This document shows, one piece after another, positions 1 through 12,280 of a stretch of DNA of 64,000 nt; within the stretch, counting starts at the first letter, position 1; each line of letters begins with the position of its first letter. The translations under genes and the position numbers were made by a program. The notes beneath the pieces are model-generated. The model was not told the DNA's origin. It did not search any database and worked only from the letters and a program-made list of their open reading frames with translations. Origin of the DNA: Ignelater luminosus (taxonomy: Eukaryota; Arthropoda; Insecta; Coleoptera; Elateridae); assembly GCA_011009095.1 (NCBI GenBank), contig VTPC01091033.1, positions 382,795 to 446,794 of the forward strand. The letters run 5' to 3'.

Positions 1-840
1 ACATGCTTAAAAGGCGCGCGTTTCGTAAACAAGCCAGAAATAATAAATACTCACGTTCATATTTGTATAGGAAACAAATCTCCCTCCTTAAAATGGAACA
101 GTTTACATCAAAAAGCACATCTTTGAAGATCTCTTGAACACAATATTGCACCCAGAGCAACGATCAGCGATCTTTTGATGACTAGCCACGCTAATTCTAA
201 TATTAGAACGACCGCCTTGACAAAATGCCAAAAGTTTTGGTATTTATACGACGAGCATACCAAGACGTTGTTAATTTACTACCATTTAATTATAATTCAT
301 TATTTTACTATATTCGGGTTTTTTACCAATTAGTAAGTTGAAAAATCTAATACTACTGGCCTTTCTTTTTTATAGTTTATTCATGTGGTAGATCTTAATT
401 AGGCTTGTTGCAATATAAATAAAAGAATAGGAAGTATCAAATAATCAGTAAGAGCGGTTGAAAGTTGAAAAGAAGCGTGACCTATTAACGTTATATACGG
501 TTGTAATGAAGTTACAGAGTTCCGAGTTATTTCCATTTGAGGTATTTACCAAGCTCTTCTCTCAAGGATTCTAATTCCTTCTTCTGGGAGTTAAACTAAA
601 AAAAAAGCATTGAAATAATAAATAAAACATTAGCAAACCATACAAAAAATCCTTAAACAATTTTTGCTATTTTTCCAAATAACACTTGCTGAGATTCGAA
701 GAAAATCAAATTTTGCCTGTAATTCAAACACAAAAGAAGAGTCTTATTGCACCAACGAACTCAGCAGAAAAAAGTAGATCAAGAACGTGTATTTAGTTTT
801 TTTCTGGTTTTTCTAGTTTCTGAGATTTACCTTGAATTTG
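1..840. other. No gene recognised
   Basis: AT-rich sequence with no convincing reading frame, RNA gene or repeat structure. It leads into the reverse transcriptase relic that begins near 841. Confidence 0.5.
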
Positions 841-1310
841 GGCCACCCTGTATAACTGCTTTGTTACGTATAACAGATAACATTATTAAAGCGTATGACG
901 AAGGTAAACGCACTTTATTGATTCTGTTAGACTTTAGCAAAGCATTTGATACAATAAACCACATGACCTAAGTAGTTAGTGCCCAAACTTGCTGAAAATG
1001 TTGTTAGCCCGATGCAAAACTATTTGTCTAACAGAACACAAAGAGTTATAGAACGCGTAACAAGACTTCTTCACATGTTGATGTTACCAGAGGAGTGCCA
1101 CGGGAATCCAATTTAGGATCTCTGTTGGTCACCTTGTATACCAGGGGTCGTTGTGATTTCTCGAAGGTCGGTCATTGCCATATGCTTGTATACTGATACA
1201 GACTATACCTAAAAGTATTATACGTTTTGCCCAAATAATGCCGATAGTGCAGTTAAGACATTACACAGCTATTTCAGGGCTTCCACACGTTGTGATGCAT
1301 AAAAAAGTGA
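841..1310 (+). mobile_element. Non-LTR retrotransposon reverse transcriptase fragment
   Basis: Conceptual translation across frame breaks shows a CR1/Jockey-like reverse transcriptase. A segment reading ITDNIIKAYDEGKRT is followed by LLDFSKAFDTINH (the catalytic block carrying the first Asp). It continues to a degraded GVPRESNLGSLL (usually GVPQGSILGPLL) near 1090-1130 and a broken YTDTDYT where the YADDTQ catalytic box belongs near 1190. Stops and frame changes throughout show it is dead. Neither the endonuclease domain nor a 3' tail is attached. The family is clear but the clade is uncertain. Confidence 0.8.
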
Positions 1311-1735
1311 AAACAGTGAATTAATTTAGCAAATAAAGTGAGAAATAATAAATAACTGGGCAGGTCTTGAGATAAACCGAAAAGCGTATAACTATTCCAC
1401 TGTTGCCAAGTCTATAAAATCTTTTTCCCCACCCACCTAACAAAAATGTCGCTATTAACGTTACGAAAATCCCCAACTTCAAAGATTCTTGAAATAATGC
1501 TTGTGTCCACAAGCTGTAGTGCCGCTGACGCGCTATCAGTGCTGTCAACCCTTTATTTTTACATTTTGGAAGATTTCTATTAAAGAAATCAGGAGATTCC
1601 GCTATAAAATCAGGAGACTAAAATCTAAAACAAGAGAAAATCAAGAATTGTGAGAGTGAGATAACAGCTTACCCTGCACGACAAAATCATTTGTTAATTG
1701 TAGGCCATAAATTAGAGCTGTGAACGGGTCAGAAT
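1311..1735. other. No gene recognised
   Basis: Unremarkable sequence between a retrotransposon relic and the GC-rich degenerate repeat. No feature can be supported. Confidence 0.5.
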
Positions 1736-2690
1736 TTTCAGGCCCGATTCGACTGGAGGCTAGTTTAGCGCGGCCCAACGGGTCCTAATAGCTCGAGAAG
1801 CCCGAAGGACCGAGAAATGCCAAGGCCCAACAGGCCGGAACAGCACTAACATTCCGACAGACCCGAGAAACTCAAAAGGCCGAAAAGTCTAAAGGCCAAA
1901 ACTGTCCAAAAAGCACGACGGCTCGACAAACCCTTATGGTCCGACAGACCCGAGAGGTCTGATATGTCCGTGAGATCCAAACGGCTTGATAGACCCGAAG
2001 GGCCGAGAAGTACCCCAACAAGCTCGAGTGGCCTGAGAGGTCTGACAGGCCCCAACAGCTCCAAAGGCCTGACAAGACGGAACGGCTCGATTGCAGGCCT
2101 GAAAAGCCCGATAGATTTCTAAACTAAGGTCTGGTCCGACCCAAAGCCGAGCTTTGTCCCGGGCGGCATAAGGGCGCGACTGGAAAAACCAGGAAATCTA
2201 CTCTAAACACTCGTAGGCACTAAATAACCAACATATTATTAGATCTTTAGATAATCCGTGTCGCTACGCTGATACAAAAATTAGTTTAGAATCTGAAAAA
2301 CTGTCATGTTGCAAATCGAAATTAGGGACTTACAGATCGTGATGTCATCAAATATCTGAATATTCTGGGAAAAATGTTGGGAATTCTGCAAAAAACGCTG
2401 GAAATTGAAGGTAAATACTCGTAGACACTGTGTAACCAGCAAATTATTAGTTCGGAATTACAGATTTCTTCGTGCCATTCGAGACGCAGAAGAATCTTAA
2501 AATCTCCGATAACTTACAGTAGAGCCGAGATTTCCAGACCCGCCCCGGCCCGCGACAAACTTGACGCGTACCGAAAAAAAAACCAGTAACTTCTTGATTG
2601 AAAAAGCCCGAAAGACCGAGAAGTCCATAAGGCCCGACATACCGGTATGACCTGACAGGCACGAGAGGTCCGTGACTATTTCAGCAATAA
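1736..2690. repeat. GC-rich degenerate short tandem repeat, first locus
   Basis: Two blocks (about 1736-2210 and 2520-2690) consist of imperfect 10-14 bp units of the form AGGCCCGACAGG / CCCGAGAGGTCYGA, far richer in GC than the surroundings. The same unit in the opposite orientation fills 46417-46960. Reading frames across it give Leu/Ser/Gly-rich or collagen-like strings on several frames at once, which is typical of repeat artefacts and not a protein. A block near 2575 (cgtaccgaaaaaaaa) resembles the cgtactgaac motifs interspersed at the second locus, so both may derive from one element. Confidence 0.7.
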
Positions 2691-2694
2691 TGTT

Positions 2695-3025
2695 ATGTTG
2701 TGTCCTGTTCGTTCGGTCAAAGCCAAATTCTTAGTTCGATTTGTCAAAGATCAAGTATTTCTAGTTTATGGTGTTCTAGAATTTCTGATTTGCGATAATG
2801 AACTCCAAATGCGAAGTCGAGAGTTCCAGAAATTGTGCAAATCGTATCCCACTCGTTTGCGCTACGCCGCCCACTACAGATCCCGTCGAATGCTATAATA
2901 AGGTCATGAAAACCATGATTCGCATCTACAAAGAGAATGAGACAAAAATATAACTTCCATATGTTGTACCTTTAGAACTGCAAGAAGTAAAGCCACCGTG
3001 CTCCCTAACAGCAAACATAAAATGC
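2695..3025 (+). mobile_element. Gypsy-type LTR retrotransposon integrase fragment
   Basis: The frame from 2695 reads as the catalytic core of a Gypsy-like integrase. LVYGVLEFLICDNELQMRSREF corresponds to the usual YGVPE.LICDNG.QF.S.EF block around the second catalytic Asp. It is followed by KLCKSYPTRLRYAAHYRSR, where families have the ER-containing helix. Two stops follow, then a weak continuation TARSKATVLPNSKHKMR near 2975-3020. No LTRs, protease, RT or RNase H are attached, so this is an isolated dead piece. The Gly after DN in the active site reads Glu. Confidence 0.7.
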
Positions 3026-4004
3026 GGCGGTGTCCCATCTTGCGTAAATCAAATATCCAATCTCTGATTTAGAGGGACATTTTCCAAACGTTTGGGTAAA
3101 GTGTTTACCAGAAAGTTAAGGTATGCAAGACCTGTTAAACGTTGTGGCAAAACAGCCGGACCTAAGATGGTCAAGATTGCTTCTTTTTTTAATTTTAATA
3201 GCACTCTGTATATACATATATTTTGTAAATACTCTGATTCTGCTTTAGATTTTGTTTCTGTTGTGATATTTTGCTTTAATACAACCCCAAAAATACTCAT
3301 TTTTTTTAAAATGTCAATTTTGTTTTGATAATACATCACGAAAAAAAATGTTAGCTCTGTTAATATTTAGAATAATAAATATTGCAAATTAGAGTTGAGT
3401 ATTATATTATTTTATGTTACGTATTATATCAGACAGATTAACTTATACAAAGAATTACGAATCTGATTTAAAAAGTGTAATAGAGATTTACTTTTTAATT
3501 CCCATATTCGTTTAAATGTTTTTGCTAACGCGTTGTATACATCATTGTAAAAGTAATAATAATATACTTCCAAAATACTATTGTATTATAACGCTTTAAT
3601 ATTAATATAATATTACCTGAACGTTTTGTAGATAATGTTACCTTATAACTTTTACATAACATTTTCTTTATATCATATGAAAATATTACCAGTAGTTACA
3701 AACTAAATATTAAGAAAATATTTTCTAAAGGTTATGATAATAATATAAAGAAATAATATTATTATGATGTTATCATAATATTTTTTCCGAATATTATATT
3801 ATCTTACAATCTAATCTTCAGGTAATATTATCTAGACATCATGAATATTCGCATCACATTCGGAGTTGTCCTAATATTTTTATGAGATTGTGTGCTGCTT
3901 GGGCAGTCATACATAAGGTAGGGGTTAAAAACAGAATTAAATAATAGGAAAAATTAATAATGAATTAACAAAATTAACGATTTGCAAAAAATCGTTACAG
4001 GCGA
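3026..4004. other. AT-rich spacer
   Basis: Very AT-rich, with many TATTA/ATAAT runs (3340-3830). No open frame resembles a protein and no structured repeat is evident. Confidence 0.5.
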
Positions 4005-4545
4005 TTTACTGAATTTGTCTTTTTACTCCGATGAGGCATGATTCCATTTATTTCGGGTACGTAGATTTGCAGAATCTTAGAATATGGAGTGCTGAAAATC
4101 CTCACCGTTTTGTCGAGACATCTCTGTATTCCATCAAAGTGGGTGTTTAGATAGCAGTGTCCCGCAGAAGGCATATTGGTTCTACATTCTTGCATGACAC
4201 TGTCACTGCTGAAAGATACAGAGAAATTTTAAATGGTTTTGTTAATGAATTGCACGATAACGAACTGCAACGAGTCTATTTCCAGCAGAATGGAGCTGCA
4301 GCTTATACTGCACGAGCAACGATCGACTATTTGCAACAAATTTTTCCCAAATAGGATTACTAGTAGAGGAACAAATATTCCATGGCCATCTCGCTCACCC
4401 GACTTAACGCCTTTCGATTTTTCCGTATTTGGTGTTTTAAAACACTTGGCTTAAAAAGAAGAGCGGAGAATTTAAAGGAATTGATGAAAGAAATTACAAA
4501 TCAGTGGCGTGACATTGATGTTACAGATTTTGTTTGACCGGCAGC
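4005..4545 (+). mobile_element. Tc1/mariner-superfamily transposase relic (C-terminal half)
   Basis: Translation across several breaks gives the second half of a DDE transposase. A degraded FYSDEA.FH (first catalytic Asp) lies near 4035, then IWSAENPH-like sequence. HDTVTAERYREILNGFV and VYFQQNGAAAYTARATI follow, then RGTNIPWPSRSPDLTPFDF and a GVLKHLA.K tail. The canonical FQQDGA box reads FQQNGA, so the second catalytic Asp is replaced by Asn. There are stops at the DEA block and after GVLKHLA, and a frame change near 4350. It is an inactive relic with no terminal inverted repeats found. Confidence 0.8.
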
Positions 4546-4714
4546 GAACATTTGCTCTTACGTAATATCTGCATGATGCTTCAAAGATAATGCAATGTTT
4601 AGAAATTAGAAGTTTTTCAAAACAGTTCCTTTTTAACAAATAAATTTCTCACCAAACTGACTACCGGATTAAACAACACTGATTGGAACTACTTTTTTTA
4701 GAAATGTATCTAGT

Positions 4715-5260
4715 ATGGAGCCTTTAAATGAAAGTCAACTCCGCAAAATTATCACCAAATTTTATAATGATAGTAAGGACAAAACATTCCATACTACTAG
4801 ATATTTAATCGCAATGGAAATTTCAAGGAAAACAATTTATAATATTTGTATACAAGCTGAAGGGGTTTATGATGTAAAAAGAGCAAAAGGATCTAAAAAA
4901 CCTTGAATAAAAATGCTACTAAAAGAAAAAGACAAAGCAGAGGAGGTTCACGATAAGCTCGACATTAGCCTTTGTAAACTTGAGCGAAAATTCAAAATTG
5001 TACCAACAAATCTTCGTAATATTTTAAGACAGCAACGCGTGTCTTCGGTTACAAGAAAGTCAGGTTTCAAAAAAAATTCTAGCTTTACCGCGAGCTTTCC
5101 CTGCAAGAGCTTTGGGGACATTTTTACAGCAAATCATCAAAACTAAACCCAAAAAATACTTACTCGGTTTCTGGATCCTTACTAGTAAGCAGAAATTAAA
5201 TCAGAAAAAGTTGAAACTTGAACAATTTCAACAACTTTCGCAGTAAACGTAATTGTTTGT
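4715..5260 (+). mobile_element. Second Tc1/mariner-like transposase relic (N-terminal part)
   Basis: From the ATG at 4715, a 63-residue frame ends at a stop near 4904 and resumes after it. The second part (KLDISLCKLERKFKI, then RNILRQQRV) looks like the helix-turn-helix DNA-binding half of a mariner-like transposase. A short IIKTKPKKYLL block at about 5135-5165 precedes the expected catalytic DDE region, which is destroyed by stops and a deletion. It belongs to a different subfamily from the relic at 4005-4545. Confidence 0.6.
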
Positions 5261-8200
5261 TGGGTTTTTCAATTTAACTTTTTAGAATTAAAAAAGGAAT
5301 AGTTTAATTACTCAAGCTACCAATAACTTTAACGTTCCCCATGCGGCTTTCTTATGCTAAAGTAAATGCCCGAACGTTCGCATAACATTTAGAACTAGAA
5401 CTTTCCGCAGTTTATTATCTGGCAATAAACTTAGATTCTAGTTTACGGAAAGATATTTATATCTGATTCACACATTTCTATGCTATCTGACTAGAAATAT
5501 ATAAACTATCTGCAAGCCTGAGGTTCAACCGTCCGAAGCGACATCTGATTCTCATAACTCCATCTTCAGTATTTTTTATTTTAAATTTTTTTAAAGTTTA
5601 AAATTTAATTATTCTAAAAACATAAACTTGCGTATTCAATATCAGACCCTAGCAGCACAAAAGTCGGAACCGTCCAGGAACCTTACAGAAACTATGCAGT
5701 TACTCGTACTAAAACCAGCACAGAGAAATCTGTCCAGTTCCTATGCGGTAACTGTTCGGTCGAGACCAACTTAGTTAGCTAGACGCATATACGGTATCGT
5801 TACTAATCCTCGAAACAACTCAGTATTAGCGCTGTCTTGGCCGTATAGGAAATGCGTCGATTTCCAATACAGAACCTAGTGTTAGGATGACTGTAGCGTT
5901 ACTGTACGGTTAATAATTCTTAAAGCAACATTAGTATGCATATTAACCTGACGATTTAGGAACTATATAGCTTGTCAATATGAAAACTAATCTTAAGATG
6001 CTTTGTTTGTTGAGCTCTTAATACTGTTTCTGTTTTGTGAAACAATTAACACATTTGAAGTTGCAATAATAACTAAGTATTATAATATGTACAATGCGCA
6101 AAAAAGGCACCAACTCAAAAATTTAAATCCTATCAAAAGCAAATTACTAACGAAGGAGGACTTTCAAAAAAGTTCCTAAAAAGATATTTATTAATCTAAA
6201 TCAAAACACCAATAAAGATTGAAGCATCTTTATTGATAGTTACGTAAGTTATGAAACAAAGTAAAATGAAATATTATAAAGTGTTTGTTCATATCAATTT
6301 AAGCCCTGTTATTATTATAAATCTAATTTCCCAAGAAACAAAAGTTCTTGCCTTACTTTATTCGATAATCAAGTTATTGCATTTTACATTTAAAGCTTGG
6401 ACTGATTTTTTATACAAAATCTAATTAAACAATGTATTACTACCATTCGAAGCTCATAGTGGTAAGAGAGATGCAGATAAAACTAGTTCATTTGAATCTA
6501 AATATCGATTTTGTTAATTATACCAGAACTAGTTTTAAATCTCTAAAAGAATTTATGTATTTTTCATAAATTTCTAATTTTTTACGCTAGGTATTTATTT
6601 TATCTGGCAAGCTTGTACCCAGAATTATAAATAATTGAAAGAATACACTCTACCTGGACTATTTATCGGATAAATGACAAATAAGAAATACATCAATTTT
6701 TAACGTAATTCCATTGTACTAAAGTATTGTGATTTTTAAGTAGAAATGGTAATGGCAAATTATTAATTGACGGCAACACAATGTATTTTTTTAAATAAAG
6801 GCAAATGTGATTATGTTTATGATTTACCAAATTCTTTTGGATTTTTGAGCAGGTAGTTATTGTCAACCGGTTCTTTTTAACCTTCTTGCCTGTCATAAAA
6901 CTTACTGACCGTACTGCAGATTGCTGCAAACATTCAAAAAATTGTGAAGTTTCGTACACTACCCAGAATTCTATAATATTTGAAGCTGATCAAAAATTTA
7001 AAATGAGTGATATAATCTATCTCGTCTAATAAAAAAAAAAGGAAAAATATGTTGCCATTAGACAGTAGGGCTAATATTGTAATTTAAATGAAACATAGGT
7101 AAAAGAGAAAGCAGTAAAGCAATAAAAATCTAGCCAACTACGTTTTTCTATAAGTTTTAAAATGATCAGTTAATGATTGCAGTATGAATTTAAATCCGAA
7201 TAATTATTATTATAGTCTGAGGGGGCAAAAACACAGTGATGTGTCACATTTAGACCTTTTTAGCTATGCGCATGTTATATGCGGGTTTTTGTTGTTCATT
7301 TTCGTAATTTAAAAAAAATTCTACACTTCTATTGATCTTGTGCTGGAGAGAAATCTTTAGAAACAGGTAAATGAGCCACCTTGGGTAATGACACTATGAG
7401 GGGTAAAATGTTTTCAGGCAGATTTAAGCCTTCATAGAGGTAAGTTGTCTTTTGCAATATTATGAATATTATTTTTATTTTTAATGCTTAAATTCATAAA
7501 AATGCCTAGCAGTTGCTTTGTAATTGTTCAATTAACATTGCAAATATTGTATATTAGTAACACTACTCATCACTAAGTTTTTAAAAGCTTTTAATAATTT
7601 TATTTCAGATATGGTTCATGGGAAATTTATTTAACCGACCACAGACCGAGAGATGCTCAAACCAGTGGTGAGTGCAGTGATATTGATATACGAAAAATCA
7701 AATCACTGAATTAATGCAAATACAATTTCCTTTTTAACAAATTTTACTAATCTGAAATTACAAAGATTTAATTTAGAAAAGAACAGAATTAAAATTAATC
7801 GGGAGTACAATGAAATTAATTGAGAAATTAATAAAGTTTAACAGAATTATCAAGTCAAATGTAAAACAATAATAGCAAAATTCGGATAATTATTGAAGTT
7901 TATCAATTCTTACCACAGTATTGAAGGAAGCAGCTTTCGATCGAAATTGCATGCTGAAAAAAAAATAAACCTAGGAAACAACGTTTATTAAAAATCTTCA
8001 ATTTAAATCCGAATAGTTCACTATTCATGAAAATTAGGTTGTTTAAGACCAAAAAAAAAGAATTTAAGTTACAGGCAAAACAAAAAATCAAATTAAAATG
8101 GTTTGATAATTGGTTATAATCCTTATTAACGTGAAGGGGTTACTCTAAATTTTAAGTAACGGTTAAATAAACAAAAAAAATTTAATTAAACTGAATTAAT

Positions 8201-9185
8201 AAAAGCAAATTTACAAAAAAAAGGCACAGGATGGGACCTGAAATTTCTTCAGAAAATCGGGTTTTCGCAAAAGATTAACTTATACGTTTCTGGGATTTCC
8301 GGTGAAATGGCTAGTCCAAACTCTCCACAATTAAGTGCTAGCATGAGAATCCAGCATCTCTCGTGTTAGCAATCCGAGGTCGACAATCAGACTGTCTCTG
8401 CAATTACTTCTAATATTGATGTACCAGAGGAATCATTAGAACTTCCTTGGATTCCAACGAAGAATTCTTTCTGAGATTTGTTCACCACCAGATTATTACT
8501 TTGTGAGAGGTCTAATAAAAAAACTGGAGGCAAGGAACAACCATTAGTTATGAAGACGCAAGTGATGCAAGAAAAGAAGTTAACTTACCTCTTTTTAAAA
8601 GGGTTTGCCTTATTTCACTAACGTGGAAATCGCCCCAGCAGCGAGAGAAAGAGGTGCGAGAAGAACTTGCACTGCTCACGACTAGATTCTTTCTGTCGGC
8701 CGGCTCGCTGCGTTCCCCCCCCGAATTCAAAAGAGTTTACCGGTCCGTAAATTATCACACTTCCCATAGAAGAAATGAACTAATTGTATTGCAAGATAAT
8801 GCAAGAATGAATTTAAATGAAGAACCTAAATAATTGGAATATTGTTACTGTATAAAAATAAGTTGTAAAAGGAGCTTTTCTATATACGTGGTGTCTCACA
8901 AGGGGGGTTGATGATATACCGCGAGGTTTACCATGTGACGGGATGATAACGACAAAAGACCGTTACAATCTTTAAGAAAGACAAATTTCGCAAAGTTGTA
9001 AAACAACAGGAATTTACGTTAACAGAACCTTGCATGGATAAATTAACAGGACAAGAATTAAATTAATAATTTTGTTGGTTTTATGTATATACGATCAAAC
9101 TAATGAGGATCAATAATATCTCGGAACTAAGAAATTACGTTAAAACATGGCAAATAACGGATTCCTCTTAAATAAACATCATTAC
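5261..9185. other. Long AT-rich stretch without a recognised gene
   Basis: No frame matches a known family. Two blocks bounded by good splice consensus occur (7418-7439 and 7609-7667), but the joined blocks have no open frame. A less AT-rich island at 8540-8730 has short frames on the minus strand that I do not recognise. No tRNA or rRNA was seen. Confidence 0.5.
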
Positions 9186-9191
9186 AAAGTT

Positions 9192-9268
9192 TTTCACCAC
9201 TGTGAAATAATGCGTCGAAATTTTCACTATTGTGAAAGAATATTACAAGGTTTTTCACTAATGTGAAA
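9192..9268. repeat. Three short palindromes at a 30-bp period
   Basis: TTTCAC-n4-GTGAAA occurs three times with perfect 6-bp arms, at 9192-9207, 9222-9237 and 9253-9268, spaced 30 and 31 bp apart. The spacers are CACT, TATT and TAAT. The array sits just outside the GC-rich element at 9300-10295 and is absent from the corresponding edge of its inverted copy. Confidence 0.75.
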
Positions 9269-9299
9269 CGATGTTATAGTAACGTCGTCGTCGTCAATG

Positions 9300-10295
9300 T
9301 AATAAATGCCGCCGTAGGCGGCCGGCTCCTTAGAGGACTTAACCTCTCTTAAGCCTGGTGGTGGTTGTTGGTTGGATAATAGGGAAGTCAACGAAATGGT
9401 GCGTTGGAAAGGAAAAAGGTTGGTCGTTAATGTCATGTCACGTACCAAGCAGTCCGCACGCCCGTCCACGGCGGTGATGGTTGGTGGCGACGGTGGAGCA
9501 GGCCGGAAGCAGGGTCCTCCATAATCCCCGCCGATGTCGATGACCCATGTTCAGGTGGAATGCCCAAGGACAGCCAGCGAGCCGTCACACAATGACGACG
9601 ATGGAACACGAAGCGGCGGTTCTTTTCAGAACGGTGTTGGAATTGTGTAGTGAGGGGTGTGAGAGTGTGTATATGTTAGAGTGGTGATGTGTGAGTGTCT
9701 AGGTGTGCATAGTGTGCCGTGGACTAGTGCAGAAACTGTTCCGGCATTTGCCTTCACCACTAGGGAAACCACGGAAAACCCTAGTGAGAACAGTGTGGCG
9801 GTTGTGGAATGGGTGTGGTGTAACGGGAATTATTGGCGGGAAATAATTAGACGGGAAATGATTTGGCGGGAAGTGTAGCGGAAAGGCGACGAATTTCCGG
9901 GCGCAGTGGAGTTGGTACCTCGAGGAACCTCGGGCTCAAGGGTTTGGGTGGGAAAGGAATTGGGTTGGTCGCGGTCCGGTAGCTACCCGGGCCGGTCGGA
10001 TGAGGCTGAGATGTGTGGATGGAGTTGGCCGGGCCTACGCACCCCTACGCAGGCACCGGTTGGTGGTGGAGCGGCCGTTGATCCATCTACTGCATCTTGG
10101 GTTGGTAGGGTATGTGGCGGTCGCGGTCCTCAAGCTCCCCAATTCCTGAAGACCGACGGTCGGTGGGATGATGCAGCAGTGCGACCTCAAGTCGCTCCGT
10201 TGGCGGTGGAAATTGGGCCAGGCCTGTGCCCCCCAATACACAGACTCTGGAGGGAGGGATGGCGGTAGCCCCCGACTACCGCGCTGTCTCGAATA
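9300..10295 (+). repeat. GC-rich ~1 kb dispersed element, copy A
   Basis: This block is the reverse complement of 16815-17775 over essentially its whole length. Shared landmarks include the GTAGCTACCCGG block, the CGACGGTCGG block, GTGTGTATATGTTAGAGTGG, and an end with ggcggtagcccccgactacc. Frames on both strands are broken differently in the two copies, so I do not call a protein. It could be the 5' region of a non-LTR element or an LTR-like segment. No target duplication was identified. Confidence 0.75.
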
Positions 10296-11549
10296 TATAG
10301 TAACGTGAATCTTAGGTTATTTTTATCCAAAGCTACTGGTGACGAGACGATGAAATACAGGTATGTTAGGAAACGACTACGTTGGCAGTTGACGAGCTTC
10401 TTCACAAGATACAGTTTTAAAAGGGGTAAAATTATTTACCGTAATACTGGAACTATCCAATAAAAATCTAAATTTAAGGCACAAATTACACTCAATTCAC
10501 TGCACTGGTTTACACGAAATTTTTCTTATGACTAATATATTAAATTTTTCAGGAACGGACAACATCTACATACATTCTTAGATTGAAGGTAGATGTTGAC
10601 TGTCTTTAACTGCCTTTAGAGAGCGAAGCAGTACAAAAAACCTGATAACGCTAGTGCCTTTGGAAGAAATGAAATAATAAGAGAAGCGATACGGTAATTC
10701 AACTGTGAGTTAGGTGTGAATTTAGTTTGGTAAGTTCGCCTATAAGGCGAGATTTGATTTACACACTAACGGCAGTAACACATCTGATACATTCCAGGGA
10801 TTATCAATACATATTTAACAATGACAGAAATAATTCGCGTCGTGCACACTCAGACTGTCTTTCACCTACGTGGATGTTATCCAAACACTTGGAATAGATC
10901 CCGATATCACGCGAAATTTTCTAAGTTTCAAACTTTCACGTGCGCATGTGTTGCTTATTTGCAGTCTTTTACCGAACTCCTGTACTCTCGATCGAAAAGA
11001 GAACTCTTCAATCTTCAGAGGGGTGAATCCAGCATATTATTGGCTGGCCAGGATTCATGACATCAAAACCACCAATAAGATAACGAGAGTGTGAGGTGGT
11101 TCAATCACAAATTCGAGCATTGCCTTGTTCAGTGAACAGGACAAACATAAAAATAAATTTTGTCCTAGTTAGGCAAAGTGACAGTTTTGTGATTTAAAGA
11201 AGCACAAAACTAAAAGATAAAGAAACAATATTTTTTCAAAATAGGATATTTAAATTTATAAAATACGAAATTAGAGATAATTTTAACAATATTCAGTGCT
11301 CGAATATATTATTTCTCAAAATACAAAAAAAAACATTTTGTTAGAGAATTCGAGAAAGAAATAATGTTACCATGTAAATCTACCAATATAAAAGAACGTT
11401 AAACAGGAGGCTTTTATTTTACAGGGAAAAGATAAAATACAATTCCTAAAGAAAATAACGTATGTACATAAAGAATGGTTAGCAATAATAAAGAAAGATT
11501 TTATTATTTGCGAATTTTCATAACAGTTTGTCAAAAACTTTCTTCTGAT
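10296..11549. other. No gene recognised
   Basis: Intergenic sequence. Two overlapping short frames at 10820-11095 have no recognisable motif and compete with each other. Nothing else is supportable. Confidence 0.5.
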
Positions 11550-12265
11550 TTTGAACAGAAATCTAACTATGACTTCCAACAAATCGGCAATGCGGACGAA
11601 ACCCAGTTATGCCTCGAATTTGTACTGCGAATGTAAAAGGTGCAAAAGACGTAAAGATCATGAGCGCGGATTATGAAAAGCAGCGTATCACTGTGATGCT
11701 GTGTATACTTGCAGATGGCTAAAAATCACCACCATATTTTACTTTAAATCGCAAAACAATATCAAGAAATGAGATTTTTCCGAAAGATGAAAGAAATATG
11801 TCGATGACAATTGAACTGACGGAACATTGGCTAAAGTTGTTTGGAATAGACGCCCAGGAGCTCTATGTAACCCACCTAATATTTTAGTTCTTGATGCTTT
11901 TCGTGGGCATTTAACTAAAAAGATAAAGACTAATCTTGCCCAAGAGAATACTGACTTGGTGGCATGACTAGCCCATTGCAACAAGCAATTTAAGAATTAT
12001 TTAAGGAAGGAGTACAGTCCTGGTTGTGGATGGAAAATCATCCATTGACACCTTCCGCAAAAATTAAAAAAGCGCCGTTGCAGAAGGTATCTGTTGCTTG
12101 GAAAGAAATCTCGAAATCAATAGTAGAGACTCATTTACTCTTGATGATACAGAAGCCGCTATTGTGTGGGAAAATGCAATCAAAGATTTAGAAAAATCGG
12201 AAACTAAATCTGATGTTTCTGATTCTGATGATCAAAGTTTTCATTTTTGCAATAAAGTTTATTTT
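11550..12265 (+). mobile_element. pogo/Tigger-like (DDE_1) transposase relic
   Basis: Joining frames across indels gives the catalytic region of a pogo/Tigger transposase. QIGNADET (first catalytic Asp) is at about 11580-11605. VKGAKDVKIMSADYEKQR, ITVMLCILADG and PGALCNPPNILVLDAFRGHL (second Asp) follow, then KKIKTNLAQENTDLV and a degraded MTS..LQQ block. The C-terminus is ENHPLTPSAKIKKA ... AWKEISKSIVE and an acidic tail. At least four frame changes or stops make it inactive. The N-terminal CENP-B-like DNA-binding domain is not visible and no terminal repeats were found. Confidence 0.85.
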
Positions 12266-12280
12266 ATATTTTTATAATTA

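Noticed and set aside
1846-2075. Leu/Ser/Gly-rich minus-strand proteins
   Set aside because: Periodic GC-rich repeat open in several frames; no family similarity.
9906-10268. 120-residue plus-strand frame in the GC-rich element
   Set aside because: The inverted copy at 16.8-17.8 kb does not keep the frame, and the opposite strand is also open in places.
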